DNA of 64,000 nt from Gracilariopsis chorda. Taxonomy: Eukaryota > Rhodophyta > Florideophyceae > Gracilariales > Gracilariaceae. How positions within the stretch are numbered: the stretch's first letter is position 1; every line of letters starts with the position of its first letter. The notes beneath the pieces were generated by a model that saw only the letters and a program-made list of their open reading frames with translations, ran no database searches and was not told the origin of the DNA. Position numbers and translations under genes: made by a program. The stretch lies in NCBI GenBank assembly GCA_003194525.1, contig NBIV01000292.1, positions 24,463-88,462 on the forward strand, read 5' to 3'. This document shows, piece by piece, positions 31,107 to 42,350 of this stretch.

Positions 31107-34100
31107 TCGAAAGACGGAGATAAACCCGGGCGTGCAATACGGATCAGCCGGAATATCCTTTTGGTTTCCAAAATCGCATCAGAACATGACGCAGTGTTGC
31201 AAATGGGTTGATAGTTAGATACCCTTAGTGTGGATACAAGAGGCGTGCTGATTTAACGTACATCGACAATATTTGCGTGCATGGAATCTGGCGCAACTAC
31301 ACAATGCGCCTCTTCAGTCTGGGTGACGACATGATACTCGGCGAGGTCTCCAATTCCTCGCTCCTCCAAAGTAAGCTTGCATCGTGAACATTGAGTAGTG
31401 CGGTTCACGGATCTGTCAAGTCGCAAATGCAGAACGTTTTCAAGACGCTTGTTAGCACTGCTGTTTGCAGCGGGCGTTTTACGGCGCAGGAGGTAGGTTG
31501 GCGTCGAGGTTGATGATACAACTTACACCCTTCTGAGATTGGTGTTATGACAGTTGGGGCAAGTCTTTCGCGACCCTAGCATGTCATGAAAGCACCAACG
31601 TTTTGTTTCACATGAATTTCAAACAGGGGGATCAAGGACGTGGAGTCAGTGACAGGCCCTGGAGAGTGCTGCTCTTGAATGGTGGAAGCACGGAAAATAA
31701 AGAAGGATAGTGCAGAGCAGCGGAACAGAACTCCGGGTAATCTTATAGCGAACGTCGTTGAACGGCGCGAAGCGAAAGAACGTCGAGGCATGACCTGCCA
31801 ACGACATAAATGTTTGGAGCTGGCTCTGGGAAGCTACCCTGGTCCTAGTAGTGCTGTGTAGTACAACGTCCACGAAAACCAGCCTAAAATACAAAAATAA
31901 ACGAAGACACATGTTGTAGTACAACAGTTGTATGCATACCTCCACTTGCTTCTGCAAACGAGAAGGCCAACACTCAAACTTGACCAATCATGTGCCACTA
32001 TCACTCCTTACCGTCCCTGGAGTCAGCCGTGTAGAGTTAGATTGCTACGGTGCAAGGCCATGACTGTCTATCCGGTGGTGACGGCCTGGTTGTATCAAAG
32101 GTAAGGGTTAGACGAACAGCCTAGGTGAAGCTGTGGGTACTGGAGGGTTATGGAGTGCACCCGTATACCCAGGCCTAGCCTAGTATCATTGGGCAAGGGA
32201 TTTTCGGACTATGAAACCCAGAACAAGAATGCGCAGGTTTAAGAAACGATCATGGTGTCAGATAAAAGAAGGCTATCACACTAGCTAGTATCTACTCCAT
32301 ACATATGCTTTATGCTAGGTCCTGGATATGGACTTGCAGCATACACATTTCAATTTCTTTCAGCCTTTAAACCTCGGTATGTATATGGTCAATATTGCCT
32401 GTTCAAGTGTTTTTAATCTCTGCAGATGGACCTTGAACAGACTGACGGATACCGTGGCACCAATCTCTAGGAGGGAAGCTGTCTTGCTCGAAGAATATGT
32501 AACTGAGGGGCATGCTTGTAGAGGAATAAGGAAAGCTTGAAACTATGTCCCCCAGAGAACTTGAGAAACTCGAGACATATGTCAGCCAGTGGATCATAAT
32601 CGAAAAAGAGGACTGAGTTTAGGAACAGGTGGGACAAGTACACGTCAAAGCGTTCTCCTCTATTTCTATCCTGAACGCGCTTTCTCGAAAGGTGGCTACT
32701 TGGTTAGATTCTCAAATTTGGCTTCCAAACCTCCCGGATTTACTTCTACGAGAGTAGCTTGAAACGCCAATCTCCAATAGATTAAGGCTGGTTTCCGCAG
32801 CAGCAATCGGTGTTCCGTTTAGCTTAACGACAGCCAGTATCTCCATTTGTATGAAGCCCGAACGTGCAGATTCAGCTTGCCTCACGGACACCTATAGGTT
32901 GGAAGCATTCCGCTTTTGTAGACTCAGAGAACCAAGCTCTGCATAAATATGTGGCTTCGTACTTGTAGCACGAACGAAGCAACGCGATCATGCCCGTTCG
33001 CGACTGTAATGAAGAAGGATGGGAGGAGTCACGAACATAAGTCAATTGTAGATGAACTGCAAACGTTGATGGGATTTGTGCGGTTCAAATACGATCGGTA
33101 CGGAATGAGAACGATTCAGCAACAAGCAGGTTGCCCGTCCCCTCTCTGCCTCTTCGGGGCGGATGTTGATTGTATTCGCTCCACTGTGTCTCTGGAGCTA
33201 TGAACAAGATGCACGGTCCCGACAGAGTAGGTCGTTCTTGTTGAACTAACGATAGCGCAGCCAGTATCTATGCTAAATTGAACCGACGCTGTTTGCATCT
33301 GTTTCGGTATGGTGCCCCAGTGTAGCGAGCGAGCTGTGAACCGCAAACAGCATAAAGTGAGGAAGAGGTACTCTTGAACTCGAACGTTCTTTTCAGCAGT
33401 CTGGAATCCAGACTCCGGATCGACTCGATACAACCCCTCGCAAAAAGCTGCTGCGAAAGAATATGAACGGTTGTGAAACCTACTGATAGCAGACACATCA
33501 GGTTATTGCAAATGAACGCGCTCAGTGCCGGCTCGAACGGCCTAGAGAGCATATTGGCGATTGTGAGCATCGCATGAGCGCCCAAGCGAACGGGCAAAAA
33601 AAAGAGAGCACATAGGCCCAGCGACTGGCCGAGTAAACCAAGGGAGAAGCTCAGAGAATGAGCAAGACGAGCCCCAGCATTGTGCTGATCAGCTTCTTCG
33701 TGCAACAGGCCTCAGTAGCAACAACTCACGACAAGAATGTGCGACTTGCCCGATCGCACTTCCACAACGGTACCGTTCTTATATACAGACACCTTCCCGA
33801 AACCATTTAGAGTTATTTCTCTTTGTCGAGTTATGCTCACGCTCTTGTGATAAACTGTGCATCATCACATGCTGCCCCTGAGAAGGTACGGGTTAGCGAT
33901 TAACCCCTTTGGTACTGCCACGTGTTCACAACAGCAACGCAATCTGCTTAGCGCTCCTAGTTTGCATTTGCCTATGTTTCAAAATCTCACACTCAAGACA
34001 ACTCATGTGAAGTTCAGATTCTGAACATGTTTCGCCCCGAACTTGTTTCGCTTCTATCTTCGACTCTTTGGGGTTAAAGGATTCGTCGCTCTGTCCGCAC
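31107..34100. other. 3-kb stretch without a recognisable gene
   Basis: Several frames of 60-145 codons exist on both strands, none with a motif, family resemblance or consistent codon composition. Nothing tRNA-like or repetitive was seen. Regulatory DNA for the flanking genes or an unrecognised non-coding RNA could lie here. Confidence 0.45.
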
Positions 34101-35261
34101 ATGGATACCAACGCCACCTCCGCTACCTCCGACAAACCCGAAAAGACTATCGCAATCATTGGCGCGGGAATAATTGGAGCATCGATCGCATACAACTTGT
34201 CATTACACGATCGTCGCACAACAATCTTCGAACAATGTGCTCCTGCATGCGCAGCTTCCGGTAAGAGCGGTGGATTCCTCGCAAAAGACTGGTGCGACTC
34301 TTCAGAGCAGAAGCATTTAGCCCGACCATCGTTTGACATTCATCGTAACTATGCGAAAGAATTGAACTGCGACATTGGATACAGACCAATCGAATCTTAT
34401 TCGGTATCGCTCACCAGCTGCCCATCTCGCATCGTACGCGGAGCACGACGACCTGCTCCACTGGCTTGGCTTGATGGTACAGCAACTGTACTGAATGGTG
34501 CGCATCGTATTGGGACGCAAACTACAAATGCTCAGGTTTTACCGAAGCGGCTCACCGAGGCACTACTCCAACGCGCCGAAGAACGAGTGGGCTCTTCAGT
34601 CGTCGTGGCACGCGTAACAGACGTCCAGCGCACGCCAGAACGGGATGGGTGGCAGGTTCACTCGACGAACAAAAATGGCACCGATCAAATTGACACATTT
34701 GACATTGTAGTTCTTGCAATGGGTCCATGGACCATAAAAGCAAAGCAGTGGTTTCCGAATCTACCGGCCATCATGGCGCATAAAGCAGCCAGCGTAGTCA
34801 TCAAAGCAAAAGTTCCGCCATCCGTGCTTTTCACCGAGTACGTGAACATTCGTGGCGAAGCACGCAGTCCAGAAGCGTACCCTCGTGTTGACGAAGTATA
34901 TTTATGTCAATCTGCAATCGCAGAAGATCTAGCCGATGATCCGGACCACATTCACCCTTCGCCGCAAGATGTGCGCGACCTAATCGCCTTTGGAGAGGGG
35001 CTGTCCTCCGATATTGGGTCAGCCGCAAAAAAAGCGAGGAACGTTAAGACACAAGCATGTAATCTACCTATCAGCCCAGATGGACTGCCTGTCATTGGTG
35101 CAGTAAGCGGGACGGACAAGTCAGTTTTCGTGGCGACGGGTCATTCTTGTTGGGGCATTCTGAACAGCGCTGCGACTGGAAAAGCCGTAGCGGAGCTAAT
35201 CGTGCGCGGCAGGAGCACCGTGAACGTGCGAGCATTCGATCCTGCTCGCTTTGGGGAATGA
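34101..35261 (+). CDS. FAD-dependent oxidoreductase (DAO family)
   Basis: 386 aa from the first ATG; an upstream TTG is open but less likely. The N-terminal Rossmann fold has IAIIGAGIIGASIAY (GxGxxG at residues 21-26) followed by the acidic residue of IFEQ, which binds the FAD ribose. ASGKSGGFLAKDW is the second FAD contact typical of DAO proteins. Near the C-terminus, LPVIGAV..VFVATGHSCWGILNSAATGKAVAELI closes the FAD site. The family oxidises amine or amino-acid substrates with O2 or a quinone; the substrate cannot be told. The closest pattern is the FOXRED1/YurR-like group of stand-alone oxidoreductases. No clear targeting peptide. Single exon. Confidence 0.85.
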   Translation: MDTNATSATSDKPEKTIAIIGAGIIGASIAYNLSLHDRRTTIFEQCAPACAASGKSGGFLAKDWCDSSEQKHLARPSFDIHRNYAKELNCDIGYRPIESYSVSLTSCPSRIVRGARRPAPLAWLDGTATVLNGAHRIGTQTTNAQVLPKRLTEALLQRAEERVGSSVVVARVTDVQRTPERDGWQVHSTNKNGTDQIDTFDIVVLAMGPWTIKAKQWFPNLPAIMAHKAASVVIKAKVPPSVLFTEYVNIRGEARSPEAYPRVDEVYLCQSAIAEDLADDPDHIHPSPQDVRDLIAFGEGLSSDIGSAAKKARNVKTQACNLPISPDGLPVIGAVSGTDKSVFVATGHSCWGILNSAATGKAVAELIVRGRSTVNVRAFDPARFGE

Positions 35262-36214
35262 AAAGTGATCGTGCTCTCCAGTAAGAGTGTGGGAACGTTG
35301 CATCCGCATAAAACTCTGTTTCTACGTTCTTCGAGAAAGCACAAACATAAGGGCACTGAAGGTGTTTCATGAGTAGGGCTATCATTGAAGATTGCTACGT
35401 GCGGAAAGCGGATTTGAAGCGCCAGAACGCTACAGCGAGGGATAAAGACGCCCTTGAGGCTCACAGCGCGAATAAGGGCAACACGCCAAATTGTTGCAGG
35501 GGTGCTGGAACATGCTTTGGGTGTTCAGATGCATAGCATGTGGAAGGACACGGCGAAGTGGTTTACGTGATGTGTGGAACAATACGGCGGCAATGATGAT
35601 GGTTGGAATTGGTGACAGCTCTGCGCCGTTGGCAAGAAGTATCAAGGCGATGTAAAGCGGTGACTGCTGAAGGTGCAGGTGGCGACATGCCTGTGCAGCG
35701 TGCATGGTAGCGCTTCTATGGCTGTCGAGCCCCTTGGATGTGGCAGAAGAGGTGGGCCAGAGCTGTGATACACACTGGTACTGCAAGGGTAGGTTTGCAA
35801 TGGTGGTGAAGTGCGCTGTCGGTGTGTGGCGGGTGGTGGAGGACGACGGTGCAGCAAAGTGTGACGCAACAGGTGGCTGTCCCGCATGCATTACTGCGTA
35901 GGACGTAAAGATTAGAGTGGTTGGTTGGTTGGTAGTGCGAAGGCGCCTAATACGCAAAGGGGCGTTGGTGGCGAGGTACTGCGCACCTGAGCAATTATAC
36001 GCTTTTGCACGCGATTGCGTGAAGCAGGATTAGATGTTGCTGCAATGACGGTGTGACAGTTGACGTGGAAGAGAAGATGCGGGGTGGAAGGCGATGAGGA
36101 AAGACGGAAAACGCGCACTCTGTTAGCATTGCTAGAAGTGTGCAACACAGTTAACAGCTGTTTGGGTAGGGACTGAATGTATAGCGGTATGTAAGGTTTG
36201 ACGAGATGCAAAAG
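35262..36214. other. Intergenic region
   Basis: No supported gene. A 175-codon minus-strand frame (35430-35957) is low-complexity and resembles nothing I know. Confidence 0.4.
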
Positions 36215-36865
36215 CTAATCCTTCCTTGCACGCTTGCGTCGTACAGGCTCCGATTTGTATCGAATGCCCTTACCCTTGTACGGTTCTGGCGGGCGGTACG
36301 AACGGATGGTAGCGGCCAGTTGGTGCACTTTTGGGCGGTTTATACCCGCGACTTGGACAAGTTGCGGACTGATGACGTTGATAAAGACATGTGGATGGTG
36401 CAAAGGTAACTCAATAACATGCGACAAACCCAATCTCAAGAGCAGTTGATTACGTTCTGGAAGCGCCTCAGCTCGATAGCCAACACCATGCAATTCCAGG
36501 TTGACGGCAAAACCGTCGGTAACTCCACTGGCGAGGTTTTTGGTTACACTCAATGCATTGCCCACGCCCCAATAGTTGATACGCGGAATAAGCTGCTCTT
36601 CTGGAAGCGCGACGGATCGAACGATTTGAAAGTTTGCTGGATGGATGGTGGAGGCTGTGTGTCCTAGAGGACCGGCGGCAAAGGCGGTGGTCTTCTGGCA
36701 TGAGTCGGGGGGGTAGAAGAACAGGGCGACGCCCGGCTCGGTGGGGACGCGAAGTTGCTTTGTGGGCGCGGTGATTCTGGTGGCGAACGGACTGGCGCGG
36801 ACGTAGCGACCGAGATACTTGTAGAACTGCTTGAGCGAGATGATGGGCAGCATGCGCGCGGCCAT
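36215..36865 (-). CDS. Large ribosomal subunit protein uL6, mitochondrial
   Basis: 216 aa from ATG at 36865; the frame is open upstream through a polyproline-coding tract but has no better start. The C-terminal half carries the bacterial-type L6 signature: GFAVNLELHGVGYRA, LRLGLSHVIELPLH, and the hallmark ending PEPYKGKGIRYKSEPVRRKR. Bacterial L6 is about 178 aa; the extra N-terminus (MAARMLPIISLKQFYKYLGR) is basic and hydrophobic and suits a mitochondrial presequence. Plastid rpl6 is normally plastid-encoded in red algae, so the mitochondrial ribosome is the likely home. It binds 23S rRNA near the sarcin-ricin loop. Confidence 0.88.
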   Translation of the reverse strand: MAARMLPIISLKQFYKYLGRYVRASPFATRITAPTKQLRVPTEPGVALFFYPPDSCQKTTAFAAGPLGHTASTIHPANFQIVRSVALPEEQLIPRINYWGVGNALSVTKNLASGVTDGFAVNLELHGVGYRAEALPERNQLLLRLGLSHVIELPLHHPHVFINVISPQLVQVAGINRPKVHQLAATIRSYRPPEPYKGKGIRYKSEPVRRKRARKD

Positions 36866-37847
36866 GGCGGAGGGGCTGCGAATGGACGAATGGACGATCG
36901 GACGAAGGGGGTGGGGGCGGAGGGTCGGGCGATGGCACACAGGGGGGGGGGGGGGGGGGGGGGTGCAGTGGGGCACGTGCGGCGTGAGGGAATGGCGACG
37001 GGCAAGTAATTACGCAGGGGGGGTTGTAGTTAGCGGGCGGAATGGATTGGGGCGGCAAGCGTGACGGGTGAGTGGAAGCTGCGCGACGCAAGGCTCCACG
37101 GGCTGCGCGACTGCACGGCGCCGGGTGGCGCTGGATAGCCGAAAAAGAAAAGTGACATGGCGCGCCTGGTGGCGCACCACCAACACGAGCGGAGCGCCTC
37201 CGCGCCTCCGCGCCTCCGCGCCCATGCTGCCGCCGCGGGCACGGCGGCGCGCCTCGCTGCAAACGTGGTGCAAGCGGCGTCGGCGCTTTCGCGCCGTCCT
37301 CGCCGCCACGCGCGCAACCGCCCAACAGCAGCGCACGGCCAACAATCCTCCACCGCGCGCCCATGCGCTCGCCACACAAACACGTCACAGCCACCAAACC
37401 GCGCCCAAAATATCTCTCCCGAGAAAAACTGCAACCAAACAGCACAACGCCCGCCCTCCGTCACCCATCACGCCCCCCCCCAATTAACACTCCACTACCG
37501 CGGCGCCCGCTGCAGCCTCCACTGGCGCCGCGCGCAGCGCCCGTCGCGCTGTCAGCGTGCGCCGTGCCATATCACCGCACATCTCGCCGCTCGCCTACGT
37601 ACCCATATCTCGCCCGCTGGGATGCTCCTCCCCCCCCCCCGCCGGCCGCTCGCTGCCTTCTGTACCCCCGTTTGTACACACCCCCCCCCCCCCCCTTCTC
37701 TCCACAACTCGGCTCTACCACTTGCTTTCCCCTTCCCCTCCCACCCCCAACTCCCGTCTTAACTTTCACACCTCCCGCTACACCGCGCTTATTCCCCCGG
37801 TTCTCCTGTATGAAACACTTGTCCGCGCCCCCACACTATCTAACGCA
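36866..37847. promoter_or_regulatory. GC-rich divergent promoter region with homopolymer tracts
   Basis: It separates the divergent uL6 and downstream plus-strand genes. It contains an unbroken run of 22 G (36942-36963), C11 near 37630-37640 and C15 at 37681-37695. The G run lies about 80 bp upstream of the uL6 ATG and becomes a C tract on its sense strand. Several open frames here are a by-product of the skewed composition. Confidence 0.5.
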
Positions 37848-38441
37848 ATGGCGTTTCTTTCGGGTGTGTCAAGTGCTCGTGCCGTTTGCAAACCTTATTC
37901 GTCCCGCCTAACCACCAACCCCACCACCGGTCGTCTCGTCCGTCGTCGAGGACGCGGCGTGCTTGTTCGATGTCGAGGTTTCGTGTGGTCAAAACAAGAC
38001 CTCGATCACCTCAACGAGCTGTCCAAAATGCCCCGTCATCAACTCGTTCCAGACGTCTTGGAACAGACCCAATACCAATCGCATTCAACCCTTCCGTCGC
38101 GCGAATCCTCGCCCGACCCGCAGCTGGACCCCACCGACTCACAACAACTGCACCAGCAACACCATCACCAAACACCGCCCGAACCTATCGAATCGGAGCC
38201 CCCGCCGCAAGTCGTACCTTCTGCGGCTCACATTGTTCCTCATCCCATCGCCCAGCCATACCACCATTCTCATCGTTGTGAGCAGCAGCAGCAACACCAC
38301 CAACCTCAACCTTTCAACCTGCCTCCGATCCACACACCCCCGCCAACGCCCACCACCCCACACAACTCTCCCTCTTCAACACAACCTAATCCCACAGCTG
38401 TCACCGCCATCGCCTCAAATTTCATCCACCTCACTCTTTGA
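37848..38441 (+). CDS. Hypothetical protein, basic N-terminus and Pro/His/Gln-rich tail
   Basis: 198 aa from ATG. The first 50 residues are Arg/Ser-rich and lack acidic residues (MAFLSGVSSARAVCKPYSSR...RRRGRG), like an organellar transit peptide. A short mixed segment (FVWSKQDLDHLNELSK) is followed by an intrinsically disordered tail of Pro, His, Gln and Thr. No domain recognised. It is divergent to uL6. Simple composition makes a spurious ORF possible. Confidence 0.4.
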   Translation: MAFLSGVSSARAVCKPYSSRLTTNPTTGRLVRRRGRGVLVRCRGFVWSKQDLDHLNELSKMPRHQLVPDVLEQTQYQSHSTLPSRESSPDPQLDPTDSQQLHQQHHHQTPPEPIESEPPPQVVPSAAHIVPHPIAQPYHHSHRCEQQQQHHQPQPFNLPPIHTPPPTPTTPHNSPSSTQPNPTAVTAIASNFIHLTL

Positions 38442-39284
38442 AATCGTTTCTTTCAACAAAAAGTACTCACAAACCCTGCTTTCAACCCTCTTCTTTCATC
38501 ATCGCGTCGCACTCTTTGCGACACTCGCCTCACAAATCGCCACGTTTTGGTGTGCACTCCTCACAACAGCAGTCACAGCTGCTTTTTTTTTTTTGGCTTT
38601 TGATGATGAAAGCGTTGTGGTACCTTTGGTATTCTACCGCTTTGTGTGCTGTCGTTTGTTAAGCTGTTAGCTGCATAGAGAACGCTTCTCTTTAATCGTT
38701 CTAACAGAGCACTTGTGTTTGTAAAATAGCGTCTGTTTCATCACACGTGATAAACGGTTACTGCTCGTGCGTCGTTTGTCACGGTGAATGCATATCCCAC
38801 GCCGCACCGCGCCGCCTTTTTTTTTTCTTGGCTTTAATTATTTATTTATTTCACCTCCTTTCCGATCTGAGCTTTCATCTGCAAACAGATTCGCAATCTC
38901 GCCGATAACCCTTAACTCCACCCAACGCTCAAACAGATGCCGCTCGGCCGCGTTCATACAATGGTATATGATACTTGGAGTCGCTGTTTCTTCTGCGCTC
39001 CTGTCCTATCACCATTCGGCACTCTCTCGTAAGCATACATGCCGACCGACCATCTCCACCCGTCTCTTCCCACTCGTGATCGGCCCATTGCGCCACCCTC
39101 TACAAACAGGCGCTGTTGAGAAGCACCATGGTGGCGGAAGTGCATGCACCATGCTCGATCGCTGCTGTGCCCGTTGATCTCGCCAGTATCTGCTCTTTGG
39201 TATTAGCTGTCATTTCTTATCGTTTGTAAAGCTTCCAATCTGTGCTGCAATACAGTATAGTCTACTGGAGAGCGCTTTCGGCCT
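38442..39284. other. Intergenic region
   Basis: No gene seen. Holds T-runs near 38583 and 38819 and the near-palindrome GTACCTTTGGTAT at 38620. Confidence 0.45.
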
Positions 39285-40450
39285 TTACGAAAGGTTTTTT
39301 TCCATATCTCGCATCTCCTCCACGGTCAGCTCTGGAATTGGCTCGGGATTTAGTAGTGCCATTGAACGAGCCGTCTTCACTGCACGCGCCAGTTTGCGTT
39401 GTGACTTTGCGCATAGTCCTGACTTTCTGCGCGGTAGGATCTTGAGATTATCCGACAGATACGCCTTCATGCTTTCCACCGCTCGAAAGTCTACAACGCT
39501 TCTTCCGCGATCATCTTTGAGAGCGCATTCCGACTTGTTCATCTTTCGCTTCGCCATATAATTCATTGCTGCTGACGGGGCGTGCGACGGCACTTTTTGA
39601 CCCAGCACGGCTTGTCGCTGTAGCTTTGTGTAGCTTCGCGTATCCATTGTTCGTTCGTCTACGGCAGACCAGTCCTCTTGCGTTGATTGCTCTTCCAACA
39701 GTTCGTGCGTTTCGCCACTTTGAAGCGCTTCCCAGAGGTTGTACGTAGATACTACCCGACTTTCGGCGGCAACTTCGGGTGGAACTTCTTTTCGAAACTG
39801 TTCGAGTACTTCTTTAGGTATTTGAGGTAGCTTTCGAGTTTGGAACTGTAGGTTGTTTGTTCAATTGCATCGTGCAGTCGGTGGTTAGCAAGGCGATTTG
39901 CGTCTCTAGAGCTAGTAGCGTTTTGGCGTTTCTAGAGTGTAGTATGCTTGTGTTTGAAAACGTACGGATCGGGGGTCAATCAGCGGGTTTGACTCGGGAT
40001 CAACGTCCTCAAGTCCTTTTTCAATTGCTTCAACATGCTCTTTAAGGAGCCCATACGTTACGCGCATGCGTGCCACTTCCAAAGGTGACAGATCACTGCA
40101 ACGTAGACAATATCAAAACAGCTTTCCCGTTAGCAGGCTTGCCAGTCTTGTTGCGCAGGAAGAGCGGCGGCCTTGCTCTCCGTAATAAGCACCTATGCCA
40201 TAGGTAGTCCATAGCGATCTATTTCTCCTGGATCACCGTAAAACTCTCAGTTTCAGACGTACCTTATGTTCTCTTCACTGAAAAAGCCATCGCTTTTGTC
40301 CGCGTTAGCTCTTTCTTTTCTTTCGTTGAGCTCTGATCCTGGTTCGTTGTTGTCGGTTGCAAGTGCTCTAAAGGGGAGGAAACCTTTTGTCGCTTTCGTT
40401 GAACCTAATGTATGACGCGCAAATCGGAGAAGGCTCATTCCCAAGGACAT
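39285..40450 (-). CDS. Small ribosomal subunit protein bS18, mitochondrial (3 exons)
   Basis: Exons (minus strand) 40263-40450, 39966-40095 and 39285-39845 join to 879 nt, 292 aa. Introns are 167 bp (40096-40262) and 120 bp (39846-39965). Both donors read GTACGT; acceptors are TTGCAG and CTACAG. Exon 1 encodes a presequence (MSLGMSLLRFARHTLGSTK) and an acidic stretch; exon 2 gives LSPLEVARMRVTYGLLKEH. Exon 3 ends in the S18 domain, with ILPRRKSGLCAKSQRKLARA and MALL matching the universal 'ILPRRxTGxCxKxQRxLxxAIKRAR' pattern. Bacterial S18 is about 75 aa, so three quarters of this protein is an N-terminal extension. The reading phase is kept across both joins, which supports the model. Confidence 0.85.
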
Positions 40451-40777
40451 TGTTTTTCAGCAAAAGCGTCTGTTCACTGATGGCTCGCGTTAACGCTTTT
40501 TCAGAGGAGATCTGTAGCCCGAGGAAGTCAGCGATTTGCCGTCGTAGGTGTAGATACGTGGCTATGTGTAAGGAAAAAAAGATGACTGTTTCTTTAAAAT
40601 CCATTTCTTCGCTATTTATTTGCACCTTCAAAACACCTTCTTAAAGGAGTCTCTCAACTCCAATCCCTAGAGCATGAGCATGCTGCCGACTCAACAGCAT
40701 GCTCCAAGAATCAGTGTTGCTGAGGAAGCAGAACAAACGAAGGAGCATTGCTTGGCGGACTAGCGTCGATGAGTCCA
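40451..40777. other. Short intergenic spacer between bS18m and Z-ISO
   Basis: 327 bp, nothing recognised apart from a small palindrome near 40674-40700 (AGCATGAGCATGCT-like). Confidence 0.4.
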
Positions 40778-41824
40778 TCACCATTGTAATTCTCCAACGA
40801 CCCTCAGCATCCATGGATGCGCTACGTACGTACCGACCACAAATGCCACTACCCCAAAGTACCCAAACCCAAATTCGTTCAATCTCAGCTCTTGCTTTCC
40901 GTCGATAATTGACGCAAAAGGGAGAATGGATGTTCGTTCAGAGTATCGCGTCCACTCCTGTCCATATCGATCCCGCAGTCTTCTGTCCCCATTCCATGCA
41001 CCGACAAGATGCTGCGCAATAAGAGTGAGACAAGCCACAAGGGTGAAGCTCGTTCCCATCCATGCACCGTGAGCCAGACACCATAAGACCTGACCTGTTA
41101 GCTGAGGATGTCGTGTTATTCGAATTATGCCCGTCTCATATATTCGGAATGATGGTTTCTTTACAGCGGCTACTTCAAGTAGATTGAAAGTCGCTGGATA
41201 CAAGAAAAGAAAAGACACAAACGTAATCACATAGCAAAGTTCGTGCATGTATGGTACTCCTTGTAGAAGCCACAATTGTCTTCCATCATACCTGTGAGCG
41301 ATGAAGAACCCAATGAGTGCTACGGCAGAAGGCAGTGACGCTAGCGCAAAACCAACTCGATAAAGTCTCTCGCCTGTGAACTTGGTTAACCATGGGCGCA
41401 GAGATGCCAGACCAGAATGAAGTAAAGCAAATAGCGCATTGTACACGACCATGAAGTAGTGTGAAGAGTACCTACCAAGATGCTCATTCAGCGATCCGTG
41501 AGTCGTTGTAGCATCAAGGTACGCAAGAGCAGTTGGCACGAGCAATGCTGAGAGCCACGTTAGAACGCCAAGTCGCAATGATGTTATTGAAGATTGGGGA
41601 AGCGAACTTTTCTGAGACTCTGATGCACCTCGGACAGAGCGTTTTATTGAAAGCCGGATCTTCGCAACCGCTGGTCTCGAAAGCTGTCCCAGCTTGCCTC
41701 TTTCGCCCTTTGTAGTTGATGTTCCACACAGGTATTGCCTTCTAGCCACATCGCGCAATGGATTTCTTGATACTGAGTAAGACGAGGAAATGAAGGCTCC
41801 CCGGTTTTCTGCAAGATAGCTCAT
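40778..41824 (-). CDS. Z-ISO: 15-cis-zeta-carotene isomerase
   Basis: 348 aa, one exon. It converts 9,15,9'-tri-cis- to 9,9'-di-cis-zeta-carotene in the plastid, between phytoene desaturase and zeta-carotene desaturase. The NnrU-type membrane domain is almost colinear with plant Z-ISO: ALLHSGLASL, GERLYRVGFALASLP, HRYDGRQLWLLQGVP, HELCYV, FLYPATFNLLEVAAV, ETGIIRITRHPQLTGQ, WCLAH, LVGAWNGDRRL, RYGQEW, AHP near the end. The Cys and His of WCLAH and other conserved His residues are those implicated in haem binding in the plant enzyme. The Ser/Arg-rich first 85 residues act as transit peptide. At least six hydrophobic segments follow. This gene shows the organism is photosynthetic. Confidence 0.95.
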   Translation of the reverse strand: MSYLAENRGAFISSSYSVSRNPLRDVARRQYLCGTSTTKGERGKLGQLSRPAVAKIRLSIKRSVRGASESQKSSLPQSSITSLRLGVLTWLSALLVPTALAYLDATTTHGSLNEHLGRYSSHYFMVVYNALFALLHSGLASLRPWLTKFTGERLYRVGFALASLPSAVALIGFFIAHRYDGRQLWLLQGVPYMHELCYVITFVSFLFLYPATFNLLEVAAVKKPSFRIYETGIIRITRHPQLTGQVLWCLAHGAWMGTSFTLVACLTLIAQHLVGAWNGDRRLRDRYGQEWTRYSERTSILPFASIIDGKQELRLNEFGFGYFGVVAFVVGTYVAHPWMLRVVGELQW

Positions 41825-42350
41825 AGCGATTCAGAACTGACAAAGAGGCAGCTGTATTACTAAAGCCGTGCTGTCGGAAGAAAGAATGACCGCACCTTCA
41901 CGCGTTCGAGTGAGCAGTACATATGAATATGGCTCATACACCCCCAAAATCCAGATATTGTGACGATTGGTATCCTTTTACCGCCACACGTACCCCTTCT
42001 CCTTTGCTTAGAAACACGAGTCAACTCGTTTGCAGAATGTCTTCGGAACAGGTACGAGAGAGCAGGGTGCGGCAGAGCTGAGGGGGATGGAAGAGTGCGG
42101 AGATATATAATTTCACGTTCTAAAGGGTTAGCAGTCCACCGGAGATAGATCTGCTCGTAGCCACTGCCGCACATGAACAGGTGCAGGCAAATCATAAAAA
42201 ACTCGCTCGTTTGAAACCAACTTTTTACAAATACACAGTCTGCCTACTTTGGCGTCCGAACCGCTTGCTCCGCTCCTCTGTCTCCGTTGCGCGGTTTCTT
42301 CTCAGGTCCGCAGAGCAAGTTCGTTCTATGCACGTCACAGGTCTCAGAGA
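41825..42350. promoter_or_regulatory. Divergent promoter region of Z-ISO and TRAPPC6
   Basis: 526 bp between two ATGs facing away from each other. No specific element recognised. Confidence 0.4.

Noticed and set aside
33268-33705. 145-codon minus-strand frame with a hydrophobic N-terminus
   Set aside because: No motif, no family resemblance and surrounded by non-coding sequence; not enough to call a gene.
35430-35957. 175-codon minus-strand frame between the oxidoreductase and uL6m
   Set aside because: Low-complexity composition and no recognisable domain.
37010-37911. Several overlapping 120-200 codon frames on both strands
   Set aside because: All result from extreme GC and homopolymer tracts lacking stop codons; repetitive Arg/Pro/Ala composition.
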